Counted from the first letter of the stretch, positions 24,367 to 33,366 are shown. The stretch is 41,851 nt of DNA from Oscillospiraceae bacterium (GCA_902765025.1 CACWYC010000014.1:1-41851); one strand, 5' to 3'. The notes: generated from the sequence alone by a model not told the origin. Numbers and translations are program-made.

Positions 24367-26145
24367 ATGTCTGAAGAAAACCTGTATAGCTTTGACAATC
24401 CCGAATACCGCCGCACCTATTGGCACACCTGCTCCCACGTGCTGGCCCAGGCCGTCAAGCGCCTGTACCCCGAGGTGAAGCTGGCCATCGGCCCCAGCAT
24501 CGAAAACGGCTTCTACTACGACCTGGATTCCCCCTTCGCCTTCACCCAGGAGCACATGGACGCCATCGAGGCCGAAATGCGCAAGATCTGCAAGGAGAAG
24601 CTGAAGCTGGAGCGCTTCGAGCTGCCCCGTGAGGAGGCCGTGGCCTACATGGAAAGCCGGGAGGAGCCCTACAAGGTGGAGCTCATCCACGACCTGCCGG
24701 AGGACGCCGTCATCAGCTTCTACCGCCAGGGCGAGTTTGTGGACCTGTGCGCCGGCCCCCATATCGACTCCACCGGCCGCATCAAGGGCAACGCCATCAA
24801 GCTGACGGCCTGCAACGCCGCCTATTGGCGTGGCGACGCCAAGCGCCAGACCCTCCAGCGCATCTACGGCATCGCCTTCCCCAAGAAGGAGCAGCTGGAC
24901 GAGTACCTCCAGAAGCTGGAGGAGGCCAAGATGCGTGACCACCGCAAGCTGGGCCGTGAGCTGGGCCTGTTTATGACCGACGAGCTGGTGGGCCGGGGCA
25001 TGCCCATGTTCCTTCCCAAGGGCTACACCGTCTGGCGCATCCTGGAGAACTACATCCGGGATAAGGAGCTGAAGCTGGGCTATCAGCACGTGCTGACCCC
25101 CTGCGTGGGCACCATCGACCTGTACAAGACCTCCGGCCACTGGGATCACTACCAGAAGAACATGTTCCCCGCCATGGAGGTGGAGGATGAGATGTACGTC
25201 CTCCGTCCCATGAATTGCCCCCACCACATGCGCATCTACGCCAACCAGCCCCACTCCTACCGCAACCTGCCCGTCCGCATCGGCGAGATTGCCCACGACT
25301 TCCGCTATGAGGCCTCCGGCACGTTGAAGGGCATCGAGCGTGGCCGCCACTTCTGCCAGAACGACGCCCACCTGTTCGTCACCCCCGAGCAGATCAAAGA
25401 AGAGGTGGCCAAGGTCTGCGACCTGATTTTCGAGACCTATAAGGACTTCGGCATCACCGATTACCGCTGCGTCCTGTCCCTCCGCGACCCCGCCGACAAG
25501 GAGAAGTATCACGACGACGACCAGATGTGGAACACCGCCGAGACCGCCCTCCGTGACGTGCTGGTGGACCTGGGCCTGGAGTTCACCGAGGAGATCGGCG
25601 AGGCCGCCTTCTACGGCCCCAAGCTGGACGTGAACGTAAAGCCCGCCGTGGGCGCCGAGTACACCCTGTCCACCTGCCAGCTGGACTTCTGCCTGCCCGC
25701 CAAGTTCCAGCTCACCTACGTGGACCGTGACGGCGTGGAGCGCACCCCCGTGGTGATTCACCGGGCCATTCTCGGCTCCCTGGACCGCTTCATGGCCTAC
25801 CTCATCGAGGAGACCATGGGCGCCTTCCCCACGTGGCTGGCCCCCGTGCAGGTGAAGTTCCTGCCCGTCACCGACCGTGCCAACGACTACTGCTGCCGCT
25901 TTGCCGACAGGCTCAACGATATGGGCTTCCGCACCGAGGTGGACGACCGCAACGAGAAGATCAGCCGCAAGATCCGTGACGCCCAGATGGAGAAGATCCC
26001 CTACATGGTGGTGGTGGGCGACCGGGATATGGAGAACGGCACCGTCTCTCCCCGCCACCGCACCGACGGCGACCTGGGCGCCATGTCCATGGACGATTTC
26101 ACCAAGCTGCTCCGTGAAGTGGTGGACACCAAGGCCCAGAAATAA
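24367..26145 (+). CDS. thrS: Threonyl-tRNA synthetase lacking the TGS domain
   Basis: A 592-residue class II synthetase that charges tRNA-Thr. It opens directly with the editing domain (HTCSH, H20 and H24; DLCAGPH near 125) and so lacks the about 60-residue N-terminal TGS domain of the 640-residue standard form. The catalytic core shows MNCPHHM (zinc Cys), motif 2 region FRYEASGTLKGIERGRHFCQNDAHLF, and motif 3 with VVIHRAILGSLDRFMAYLIEE; an anticodon-binding domain closes the protein. The ATG at 24367 follows AAAGGAG, and no in-frame upstream coding potential lies between terminator and start, so the short form is genuine. Confidence 0.96.
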   Translation: MSEENLYSFDNPEYRRTYWHTCSHVLAQAVKRLYPEVKLAIGPSIENGFYYDLDSPFAFTQEHMDAIEAEMRKICKEKLKLERFELPREEAVAYMESREEPYKVELIHDLPEDAVISFYRQGEFVDLCAGPHIDSTGRIKGNAIKLTACNAAYWRGDAKRQTLQRIYGIAFPKKEQLDEYLQKLEEAKMRDHRKLGRELGLFMTDELVGRGMPMFLPKGYTVWRILENYIRDKELKLGYQHVLTPCVGTIDLYKTSGHWDHYQKNMFPAMEVEDEMYVLRPMNCPHHMRIYANQPHSYRNLPVRIGEIAHDFRYEASGTLKGIERGRHFCQNDAHLFVTPEQIKEEVAKVCDLIFETYKDFGITDYRCVLSLRDPADKEKYHDDDQMWNTAETALRDVLVDLGLEFTEEIGEAAFYGPKLDVNVKPAVGAEYTLSTCQLDFCLPAKFQLTYVDRDGVERTPVVIHRAILGSLDRFMAYLIEETMGAFPTWLAPVQVKFLPVTDRANDYCCRFADRLNDMGFRTEVDDRNEKISRKIRDAQMEKIPYMVVVGDRDMENGTVSPRHRTDGDLGAMSMDDFTKLLREVVDTKAQK

Positions 26146-26175
26146 CCCTTTTTCGCAATTTTGTAGACTTGCACC

Positions 26176-26206
26176 AAAAGCGCCTCCCCGCCGGGAGGCG
26201 CTTTTT
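26176..26206 (+). terminator. Terminator of thrS
   Basis: AAAAGCGCCTCCC and GGGAGGCGCTTTTT form a long perfect stem with loop CGCC. Confidence 0.92.
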
Positions 26207-26508
26207 CTATTTTGCATAACCATGCACCCCGGGTTCACTGAAACACCGCCGCCACCCCTGCAAAAACCCTGCGAAAAACCGTCCGTTTTGCAAGATTTGA
26301 TTTACAGTTATTCAAATTTTGCAAGATGACCGCCGAAAAATGACGGAGAATCCCGGTTCTTTGCCCTGTTAAAACGGTACATTTTGCATTTTTGAAAATT
26401 TGTACTTGCAAAATGAATCGGTCTGTGCTATGATGACCACGTTGTCGGCGGAGAGGAATACGCCCGGCATTTCTAACGGATATTCATTGATGAAAAGGAG
26501 AATATAGG
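26207..26508 (+). promoter_or_regulatory. Regulatory region of the TAXI-TRAP operon with repeated TTTTGCA
   Basis: No gene is present. TTGCAA (26406-26411) and TATGAT (26429-26434) with a 17-base spacer form the likely promoter. The motif TTTTGCA or its complement recurs at about 26212, 26286, 26317, 26382 and 26405, and TTTTGCAAGAT is repeated exactly at 26286-26296 and 26317-26327, 31 bases apart. The repeats may be operator sites. AAAAGGAGAATA (26494-26505) is the ribosome site. Confidence 0.6.
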
Positions 26509-27516
26509 ATGAAAAAGTTTCTTGCTCTCGTGCTGGCGCTGGTCATGGCGCTGAGCCTGGTGGCCTGCGGCGGCAGCGCCACCAATACCGACACCAACGA
26601 TAACGCCGCCCCCGGCGACAATACCACCACCGTCAGCGACAACCTGCGTCTGGTCACCGGCGGCGAGTCCGGCACCTATTATGCCTTCGGCTCCGTCATC
26701 GCCCAGCACGCCACCAACAACGCCGGCGTCAACATCGTGGGCCTGGTGGGCAACGGCTCCCAGTCCAACATCTTCGAGCTGGACGACGGCAACGCCGAGC
26801 TGGCCTTCTGCCAGAGCGACGTGATGGCCTACGCCTACAACGGCACCAACCTCTTTGCCGACACCGGCGCTGTCAACTGCTTCTCCACCGTGGCCGCCCT
26901 CTACACCGAGCAGGTGCAGATCGTCACCCTGGACGAGACCATCAAGACCGTGGCTGACCTGAAGGGCAAGAACGTGTCCATCGGTGCCGCCGGCTCCGGC
27001 GTGTACTTCAACGCCATCGACATCCTGGGTGCCTACGACCTGACCGAGGCCGACATCAAGCCCACCTACCAGTCCTTCGGCGACAGCGCTGACGCCCTGA
27101 AGAACGGCCAGATCGACGCCGCCTTCATCGTGGCCGGCGCCCCCACCAACGCCGTCACGGACCTCGCCACCACCAAGGCCGTCCACCTGGTGAGCCTGGA
27201 CGACGAGCACGTTGCCAAGCTGCTGGCCTCCTCCCCCTACTACACCGCCTGCACCATCTCTGCCGACACCTACGGCACCGACGGTGACGTGACCACCGTG
27301 GGCGTGGGCGCTGTGCTGCTGGCCCGCAACGACGTGTCCGAGGATGCCGTGTACGCCCTGGTGGCCGACATCTTCGACAACGCCGCCAACCTGACCTCCA
27401 GCCACGCCAAGTACGGTGAGGTCAGCCTGGACTACGGCGCCTCCATCACCTCCGTGCCCTACCATCCCGGCGCCGCCAAGTACTTCGCCGAGAAGGGCCT
27501 GACCGTGGCGGGCTAA
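26509..27516 (+). CDS. TAXI-family TRAP transporter substrate-binding lipoprotein
   Basis: The 335-residue protein has a lipoprotein signal with lipobox SLVAC and acylated C20, then an Asn/Thr/Asp-rich linker. The mature domain matches the TAXI family: LRLVTGGESGTYYAFGSVIA at its start, ELAFCQSDVMAYAYNG, VADLKGKNVSIGAAGSGVYFNA, and a C-terminal YHPGAAKYFAEKG. TAXI proteins bind small organic acids or amino acids such as glutamate and feed a fused TRAP permease, encoded next. The ligand here is not identifiable. The gene is the first of a two-gene operon with a repeat-rich promoter region. Confidence 0.93.
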   Translation: MKKFLALVLALVMALSLVACGGSATNTDTNDNAAPGDNTTTVSDNLRLVTGGESGTYYAFGSVIAQHATNNAGVNIVGLVGNGSQSNIFELDDGNAELAFCQSDVMAYAYNGTNLFADTGAVNCFSTVAALYTEQVQIVTLDETIKTVADLKGKNVSIGAAGSGVYFNAIDILGAYDLTEADIKPTYQSFGDSADALKNGQIDAAFIVAGAPTNAVTDLATTKAVHLVSLDDEHVAKLLASSPYYTACTISADTYGTDGDVTTVGVGAVLLARNDVSEDAVYALVADIFDNAANLTSSHAKYGEVSLDYGASITSVPYHPGAAKYFAEKGLTVAG

Positions 27517-27603
27517 ACCTTATCCTTTACCGGCGGGGGACTGCGGCGCTGCCGTGGTCCCCTTTCCGCACTCCATTCATTTTGACCGTTGGGAGGACTC
27601 CTT

Positions 27604-29628
27604 ATGAGCCTGTTGAAGAAAAAGAACACCGCCGCCCCCCAGGTGGACGCTTCCGATCTGGACGCGGTGATGCGTAAATACGACCGGGAGTCCAATACCC
27701 GCGTCTGGGAGGGCACCCCCGCCATCGTCATCAAGGTGATTATGGCCCTCTTCGCCCTCTACTGCATCGGCATGACCCTGTTCTCCACCGCCATGCCGGA
27801 GATTCGCCTGCCCCTGTTCCTGGGCTTTATCATCATCATGGGTTTTTTGACCTACCCCGCCAAAAAGGGCCATGTCCGGGTGAATTTTATCCCCTGGTAT
27901 GACGTCGTGCTGATGGTGCTGGGCGCCGGCGCGTTCTTCTACTTTGCCATGAACGCCATGACCATGATCCGCCTGGCCACCCGCATCCACACCATCCATA
28001 TCGTCATCGGCTGCGTGGGCATTGCGGTGCTGGTGGAGCTGTGCCGCCGCTGTGTGGGCCTGCCCATCCTGTGCGTGGCCGGGGCCCTGGTGGCCTACGC
28101 CTTCTATAACCAGCTCAGCTATAACCCCAGCGTGTACCTGGCCCTGCGGAACATCATCTATAAGCTGTTCTACACCACCTCCGGCGTCATCGGCACCCCC
28201 ATCAGCGTGTGCTACACCTACATCGTGCTGTTCATCATCTTCGGCGCGTTCTTGGAGCGCACCGGCATCGCCAATTTCTTCATCAGCTTCGCCAACCGTC
28301 TGGCGGGCTGGTCCAGCGGCGGCCCCGCCAAGGTGGCGGTCATCTCCTCGGCGCTGTGCGGTATGGTGTCCGGCTCCTCCGTGGGCAACACCGTTACCAC
28401 CGGCTCCGTCACCATCCCCATGATGAAGAAAACCGGCTATAAGCCGGAGTTCGCCGGAGCGGTGGAAGCCGCCGCCTCCACCGGCGGCCAGATTATGCCC
28501 CCCATCATGGGCGCCGCCGCCTTCTTAATGGCGGAGTATATGGGCCTGCCTTACGCCCAGGTGGCGGTGAAGGCCATATTGCCCGCCGTCCTCTACTTCG
28601 CCGGCATCTTCATCGCCGTCCATCTGGAGGCCAAAAAGCTGGGTCTCCAGGGCATCCCTCGTGACCAGCTCCCCAAGTGGAAGCTGCTGGCCAGGGATTG
28701 CTACCTGATTCTCCCCCTGGTGCTGCTGGTGTACCTGGTGGCCTCCGGCAGCAAGACCATGTCCCACTCCGCCGCCTATTCCATCCTGGCAGCGGTGGCG
28801 GTGGGCGGCGTCAACTTCTTCCTCACCCGCCTCCGTGGCAGCGCCGACCGCCCCGCCCAACAGCCGGGCCCGGCCCTGGCCGGGGCAGGGAAGGACACCT
28901 TCTTCTCCGCCGTGGACGCCCTGGAGGCCGGCTCCAAGGGCGCCATCACCGTGGCGGTGGCCTGCGCCATGGCGGGCATCATCGCCGGCTGCATCACCGT
29001 GACGGGCCTTGCCTCCATCCTCATCAACGCCATCGTCCGCGTGGCGGGCAACGCCACCATCGTGGGCCTGGTGCTCACCATGCTGTGCTGCATCGTTCTG
29101 GGCATGGGCGTGCCCACCACCGCCAACTACTGCATCATGGCCTCCACCTGCGCCCCCATTCTGGTGCAGCTGGGCTTCCCCATGGTGGCGGCCCACTTCT
29201 TCGTGTTCTACTTCGGCATCGTGGCGGACATCACGCCCCCCGTGGCCCTGGCCGCCTACGCCGGCTCCGCCATCGCCAAGGCCAATCCCATGAAGACCGG
29301 CCTCAACGCCACCAAGCTGGCCATCGCCGCCTTCATCGTGCCCTACATCTTCGCCTACAGCCCCGCCATGCTGTTCGACGGCGTCTCCGGCGTGCTGACC
29401 GTGGCCCAGATCGCCGTCAGCTCGCTGGTGGGCCTGTTCGGCGTGGCCGCCGCCCTCAACGGCCACCTGGGGGCCAAAATCAACGTGGTCTTCCGCCTTG
29501 CCCTGGCCGCCGGCGGCCTGTGCATGATGATTCCCGGCACGGTGTCCGACCTCATCGGTCTGGCCGTCATCGCCGCCATCACCGTCTTCCAGCTCTCCCT
29601 GGGCAAAAAGCAGAAGGCAGCGGCATAA
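27604..29628 (+). CDS. TRAP transporter fused permease (DctQ-DctM, TAXI type)
   Basis: A 674-residue membrane protein joining the small (DctQ-like) and large (DctM-like) TRAP subunits. The N-terminal 170 residues contain four to five helices; the DctM part starts about residue 190 and holds the signature FSSALCGMVSGSSVGNTVTTG-like segment (SSALCGMVSGSSVGNTV), STGGQIMPPIMGAAAFLMAEY, and CCIVLGMGVPTTANYCIMA near 500. These are standard for fused TAXI permeases, which use a sodium gradient. GGGAGGA selects ATG 27604 over an in-frame upstream TTG. Together with the preceding binding protein it forms a complete uptake system. Confidence 0.95.
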   Translation: MSLLKKKNTAAPQVDASDLDAVMRKYDRESNTRVWEGTPAIVIKVIMALFALYCIGMTLFSTAMPEIRLPLFLGFIIIMGFLTYPAKKGHVRVNFIPWYDVVLMVLGAGAFFYFAMNAMTMIRLATRIHTIHIVIGCVGIAVLVELCRRCVGLPILCVAGALVAYAFYNQLSYNPSVYLALRNIIYKLFYTTSGVIGTPISVCYTYIVLFIIFGAFLERTGIANFFISFANRLAGWSSGGPAKVAVISSALCGMVSGSSVGNTVTTGSVTIPMMKKTGYKPEFAGAVEAAASTGGQIMPPIMGAAAFLMAEYMGLPYAQVAVKAILPAVLYFAGIFIAVHLEAKKLGLQGIPRDQLPKWKLLARDCYLILPLVLLVYLVASGSKTMSHSAAYSILAAVAVGGVNFFLTRLRGSADRPAQQPGPALAGAGKDTFFSAVDALEAGSKGAITVAVACAMAGIIAGCITVTGLASILINAIVRVAGNATIVGLVLTMLCCIVLGMGVPTTANYCIMASTCAPILVQLGFPMVAAHFFVFYFGIVADITPPVALAAYAGSAIAKANPMKTGLNATKLAIAAFIVPYIFAYSPAMLFDGVSGVLTVAQIAVSSLVGLFGVAAALNGHLGAKINVVFRLALAAGGLCMMIPGTVSDLIGLAVIAAITVFQLSLGKKQKAAA

Positions 29629-29644
29629 CCAGTAAAAACGCCCC

Positions 29645-29680
29645 GCGCACCGCCCGGTTTTCCCGGACGGTGCGCTTTTT
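29645..29680 (+). terminator. Terminator of the TRAP operon
   Basis: GCGCACCG with inner CCGG pairs with CCGG and CGGTGCGC, followed by TTTTT. Confidence 0.88.
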
Positions 29681-29681
29681 A

Positions 29682-29710
29682 TATACAAATTTCAAAAAAC
29701 GTGTTATAAT
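29682..29710 (+). promoter_or_regulatory. Promoter of the polysaccharide exporter genes
   Basis: TATAAT (29705-29710) is clear; the -35 (TATACA, 29682-29687) is a weak match at 17 bases. Confidence 0.5.
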
Positions 29711-29743
29711 GCTGTAAATCACACTGGGAAAGGAGGCGGCGTC

Positions 29744-30577
29744 ATGCAGCATACCCACATCAGCGCCCATCATCGCCTGCTGGACCTGCGCCTGGGCGAG
29801 GTCTGGCAATACCGGGAGCTGATCTGGCTCTTCACCCGCCGCTCCTTTGCCGTCAGCTACAAGCAGACGGTGCTGGGCCCGGCCTGGCTGGTCATCAACC
29901 CTCTGCTCACCTCCCTGGTCTACGTGGTGCTCTTCGGCAACATCGCCCGTCTGGGCACCGACGGCGTCCCCCAGCTTCTGTTCTATCTGGCGGGCCACGC
30001 GGTGTGGAGCTATTTCTCCGCCTGCGTCAACAATAACGCCTCCACCTTCACCGGCAATGCCCGCCTCTTCGGCAAGGTCTACTTCCCCCGCCTGGTGGTG
30101 CCCATCTCGTCGGTGCTGGGCGCTGTGCTCCGCTTTGCCATCCAGCTGCTGCCCGCCCTGGCTCTGCTGGTCTACTACGTGGCGGTGGGCCGCGTCCGCC
30201 CCTGCTGGGCCCTGTGGCCGCTGCTGCCGCTGCTGCTGGTGGCGCTGGGCGTCATGGGTATGTCCGTGGGTATCATCATCTCCAGCCTCACCACCAAGTA
30301 TCGGGACCTCCAGGTGCTGGTCAGCTTCGGCCTGTCGCTGTGGATGTACGCCACCCCTGTGGTCTATCCGCTCAGCACCGTGTCCGGCCCTCTGCGCACC
30401 CTGCTGCTGTGGAACCCGGTCACCGCCCCGTCGGAGCTGCTGCGGCGCTGCCTGCTGGGCGTGGGCGGCGTGCCCGGGTGGAGCCTGGTGTGGAGCGGCT
30501 GCTTCACCCTGGCCGCCGCCCTCATCGGCATCATGATTTTCAACAAGGTGGAGCGCACCTTTATGGACACGGTGTAA
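29744..30577 (+). CDS. ABC-2 type polysaccharide export permease (Wzm/TagG-like)
   Basis: A 277-residue membrane protein of the ABC-2 family. After a cytoplasmic N-terminus with YRELIWLFTRRSFAVSYKQTVLGPAWLVINPLL, typical of Wzm/TagG permeases, six hydrophobic helices follow, with conserved-looking SLTTKYRDLQVLVSFGLSLWMYATPVVYPLS and WNPVTAPSELLRR. It would form the membrane half of an exporter of lipid-linked O-antigen-like polysaccharide or wall teichoic acid. The partner ATPase with a carbohydrate-binding-type tail is encoded 41 bases downstream. AAAGGAGG precedes the ATG at 29744. Confidence 0.9.
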   Translation: MQHTHISAHHRLLDLRLGEVWQYRELIWLFTRRSFAVSYKQTVLGPAWLVINPLLTSLVYVVLFGNIARLGTDGVPQLLFYLAGHAVWSYFSACVNNNASTFTGNARLFGKVYFPRLVVPISSVLGAVLRFAIQLLPALALLVYYVAVGRVRPCWALWPLLPLLLVALGVMGMSVGIIISSLTTKYRDLQVLVSFGLSLWMYATPVVYPLSTVSGPLRTLLLWNPVTAPSELLRRCLLGVGGVPGWSLVWSGCFTLAAALIGIMIFNKVERTFMDTV

Positions 30578-30618
30578 CCCTGTTTTTCTGAAAAAAACCC
30601 CGAAGGAGGTGTCCGCCT

Positions 30619-31872
30619 GTGGCATCCATCCCCTATGCCATCCGCATGGAGGGCGTGAAAAAGGAATACCGCCTGGGCGCCATCGGCGGCCGCACCCTCC
30701 AGGCCGATCTCCAATCCTGGTGGGCCCAAAAGCGGGGCAGGGAGGACCCCAATCAGCGTATCGGCCAGCGTGCGCTGTCCGGCGACGCTTTCTATGCCCT
30801 GGACGGCATCGACCTGACGGTGCAGCCCGGTGAGCGCCTGGGCATCATCGGCCCCAACGGCGCGGGCAAATCCACCCTTCTCAAGCTGCTGTGCCGCATC
30901 ACCGCCCCCACGGAGGGCAATATCGACATCTACGGCCGGGTGGCCTCCATGCTGGAGGTGGGCACCGGCTTCCACGGCGAGCTGACCGGCCGTGAGAACA
31001 TCTATATGAACGGCGCCATCCTGGGCATGACCCGGGCCGAGATTGACCGCCGCATGGAGGAGATTATCGACTTCTCCGAGGTCCGGGAGTTCATCGACAC
31101 CCCCGTCAAGCGCTATTCCTCCGGCATGTACGTCAAGCTGGCCTTCTCCGTAGCCGCCCATCTCACCAGCGAGATTATGATTATGGATGAGGTGCTGGCG
31201 GTGGGGGACATGGCCTTCCAGCACAAGTGCCTGGACCGTATGCGTGCCGCCGCCGACGAGGAGGGCCGCACGGTGCTGTACGTCAGCCATAATATGAGCA
31301 CCATCCGCCGCCTGTGCGACCGCTGCATCGTGCTGCAAAAGGGCAAGATCATCTTCGACGGCGCGCCGGAAAAGGCCATCGCCGCCTATATGGACAGCGG
31401 CATGGGGGAGGGCACCGTGGACATGGATCTGTCCGCCCTGCCCCGCCCCAACGTGCCCCACATCGTCGCCCCCCGGATGACCCATCTCCTCCTCCCCGGC
31501 AAGGACACCCCCACCTACGCCCCCGGCGAGCCGCTGCGCCTTGCCCTGACGGTGAACGCACCTGCGCCCATCCCCGGCGTGTCCGTCCGCCTCACGCTCC
31601 GCAACGGCGAGGACATCGGCCTTGCCACCGCCTGGTCGGAGCCCCGGGATTTGGCGCCCGGACTATCCACGCTGCACCTGACAGTGCCCCTGGACACCGT
31701 GGCCAAGGGGGAGTTCTACGTCAGCCTGGGTCTTTACCAGACCGACGAGCTGGGCCGCCCCCGAACGCTGGACCACCTGACCCGGGCCTGCCGCATCGAC
31801 TGCCAGGGCCTGCCCACCTGGGCCGTCCCCGCCCACGGCTATTTCCGCCTGCCGCCTCTGCAATGGCTGTGA
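30619..31872 (+). CDS. ABC-2 polysaccharide export ATPase with Wzt-like C-terminal domain
   Basis: A 417-residue ATPase. The nucleotide-binding domain (1-265) has Walker A GPNGAGKST, the Wzt/TagH-type FHGELTGRENIYMNG, signature YSSGMYVKLAFSVA, Walker B IMIMDEVLAVGD and H-loop VSHNMST. From about 275 on a beta-sandwich follows (PGEPLRLALTVNAPAPIPGVSVRLTLRNGEDIG, then KGEFYVSLGLYQTDELG), as in Wzt proteins, where this domain recognises the modified end of the glycan before export. The start is GTG at 30619, with AAGGAGGTG before it. An unusual insertion-like stretch at about 35-60 precedes the first core strand pair. It partners the permease encoded just upstream. Confidence 0.93.
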   Translation: MASIPYAIRMEGVKKEYRLGAIGGRTLQADLQSWWAQKRGREDPNQRIGQRALSGDAFYALDGIDLTVQPGERLGIIGPNGAGKSTLLKLLCRITAPTEGNIDIYGRVASMLEVGTGFHGELTGRENIYMNGAILGMTRAEIDRRMEEIIDFSEVREFIDTPVKRYSSGMYVKLAFSVAAHLTSEIMIMDEVLAVGDMAFQHKCLDRMRAAADEEGRTVLYVSHNMSTIRRLCDRCIVLQKGKIIFDGAPEKAIAAYMDSGMGEGTVDMDLSALPRPNVPHIVAPRMTHLLLPGKDTPTYAPGEPLRLALTVNAPAPIPGVSVRLTLRNGEDIGLATAWSEPRDLAPGLSTLHLTVPLDTVAKGEFYVSLGLYQTDELGRPRTLDHLTRACRIDCQGLPTWAVPAHGYFRLPPLQWL

Positions 31873-31879
31873 CCGGCCC

Positions 31880-31908
31880 TTGACCGGGCCGCCCCTTTGG
31901 GCTATACT
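31880..31908 (+). promoter_or_regulatory. Promoter of telA
   Basis: TTGACC (31880-31885) and TATACT (31903-31908) are separated by 17 bases, about 60 bases before the telA start. Confidence 0.8.
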
Positions 31909-31969
31909 ATATAGGTAATATCAGCGGCTTGCCGCTTTTGTGTATCGGACAAAAGAGAGGAGCATTGTG

Positions 31970-33154
31970 ATGACTGACAACATGACCCCCGAGCTGACCC
32001 TCACCCCCAATGAGGACGCCGCCACCGCCACTGCCGCCGCCGTCCCCCAGCTGACCCTGGAGCCCCAGGCTCCCGTCACCCCCGCCACCCCCGCCGAGGC
32101 CAAGCCCATCGAGCCCGTGGTGCTGGATGACAGCATGCTCACCGCCGAGGAAAAGGCCGCCGTGGACAACTTCGCCAAGAAGATTGACATCCGCGACACC
32201 AACCAGGTGCTGCAGTACGGCGCCGCCGCCCAGAAGAGCGTGGCCACCTTCTCCGAGAACGCTTTGAGCAATGTCCGCAATAAGGACATGGGCGAAATCG
32301 GCGAGGATTTGAGCCGCCTGGTGACGGAGCTGAAGGGCTTCGGTGCCCTGGAGCAGGCCAAGGGCCTCAAGGGCCTGTTCCACAAGGCCGCCAACCCCCT
32401 GGCCGTCATGAAGGCCCAGTACAGCAAGGTGGAGACCAACGTGGAGAAAATCGCCCAGAATCTGGAGCAGCATCAGCTTACCCTGCTGAAAGACGTGGCT
32501 ATGTTCGACCAGATGTATGAGCTGAATCTCAAGTATTATAAAGAGCTGACCATGTATATCCTGGCGGGCAAGAAGCGGCTCAACGAAGTCCGCACCACCG
32601 AGCTGGAGGCCCTGCGCAAAAAGGCCGCCGAGTCCGGCACCTCCGAGGACGCCCAGGCGTACAACGACCTGGCCAACCTGTGCAACCGGTTTGAAAAGAA
32701 GCTCCACGACCTGGAGCTGACCCGCATGGTGTCGGTGCAGATGGGCCCCCAGACCCGCCTGTTGCAGAATAACGACACTCTTATGATTGAGAAGATTCAG
32801 TCCTCCCTGGTCAACACCATTCCTCTCTGGAAGAGCCAGATGGTGCTGGCCCTGGGTCTGGAGCACGGCCGCCAGGCCACCGCCGCCCAGAACCAGGTGA
32901 CGGAGATGACCAACCAGCTTCTCAAGAAGAACGCCGATGCCCTGAAGATGGGCACCATCGCCACCGCCAAGGAGGCGGAGCGCTCCATCGTGGACATCGA
33001 GACGCTGCAGCACACCAACCAGCAGCTCATCTCCACCCTGGACGAGGTGGCCCGCATCCAGACCGAGGGCGCTGCCAAGCGCAAGGCCGCCGAGGCGGAG
33101 CTGGGCCGCATCGAGGGCGAGCTGAAGCAGAAGCTGATGGAGCTGCGCAGCTGA
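31970..33154 (+). CDS. TelA-family toxic anion resistance protein
   Basis: The 394-residue product matches the TelA/YaaN family: VDNFAKKIDIRDTNQVLQYGAAAQKSVATFSENAL, the KGFGALEQAKGLKGLF region, LDQMYELN-type segment (FDQMYELNLKYYKELTMYILAGKKRL), and the C-terminal MVLALGLEHGRQATAAQNQVTEMTNQLLKKNADAL. It is almost wholly helical with long coiled coils and no membrane segment. An Ala/Pro/Thr-rich stretch of about 45 residues precedes the core. The family is linked to tellurite and cell-envelope stress resistance; the mechanism is unknown. GAGAGGAG selects ATG 31970. Confidence 0.93.
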   Translation: MTDNMTPELTLTPNEDAATATAAAVPQLTLEPQAPVTPATPAEAKPIEPVVLDDSMLTAEEKAAVDNFAKKIDIRDTNQVLQYGAAAQKSVATFSENALSNVRNKDMGEIGEDLSRLVTELKGFGALEQAKGLKGLFHKAANPLAVMKAQYSKVETNVEKIAQNLEQHQLTLLKDVAMFDQMYELNLKYYKELTMYILAGKKRLNEVRTTELEALRKKAAESGTSEDAQAYNDLANLCNRFEKKLHDLELTRMVSVQMGPQTRLLQNNDTLMIEKIQSSLVNTIPLWKSQMVLALGLEHGRQATAAQNQVTEMTNQLLKKNADALKMGTIATAKEAERSIVDIETLQHTNQQLISTLDEVARIQTEGAAKRKAAEAELGRIEGELKQKLMELRS

Positions 33155-33228
33155 CACAACAATACCCACACTCTACAACTGTAAACAAAGGTTATTTGTG
33201 GACAGCTTTTCGACACGCATGGGGGATT

Positions 33229-33342
33229 GTGAAGGGGGACGGGAGTCCCCCTTCACGTGAAATCCATGCAAATGCAGAAGCATGTTTCCATGCTTCCGCA
33301 TTTGCGCTTCATGCTGCCGACAGCGTGTCGGCAGCATGAAGC
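33229..33342 (+). repeat. Array of three intergenic hairpins
   Basis: Three stems follow one another between telA and tmk. A: GTGAAGGGGGAC (33229-33240), loop GGGA, GTCCCCCTTCAC (33245-33256), perfect 12 bp. B: GCAAATGC-A-GAAGCATG (33268-33284), loop TTTC, CATGCTTC-C-GCATTTGC (33289-33305), one mismatch. C: GCTTCATGCTGCCGACA (33306-33322), loop GCG, TGTCGGCAGCATGAAGC (33326-33342), perfect 17 bp. B and C share the motif GAAGCATG/GCATGAAGC. A fourth hairpin with a T-run follows at once. Role unknown. Confidence 0.85.
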
Positions 33343-33366
33343 GGGCGGCGCCGCCGCCCGCTTTTT
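33341..33366 (+). terminator. Terminator of telA (fourth hairpin)
   Basis: GCGGGCGGC (33341-33349) pairs with GCCGCCCGC (33353-33361) and is followed by TTTTT. It overlaps hairpin C by two bases, so B, C and this stem may compete in folding. The tmk start lies only 26 bases on. Confidence 0.82.

Noticed and set aside
33190..33210. DnaA-box-like TTATTTGTGGACA near the telA-tmk junction
   Set aside because: It is a single imperfect match without an AT-rich unwinding region or dnaA/dnaN genes nearby, so no origin is claimed.
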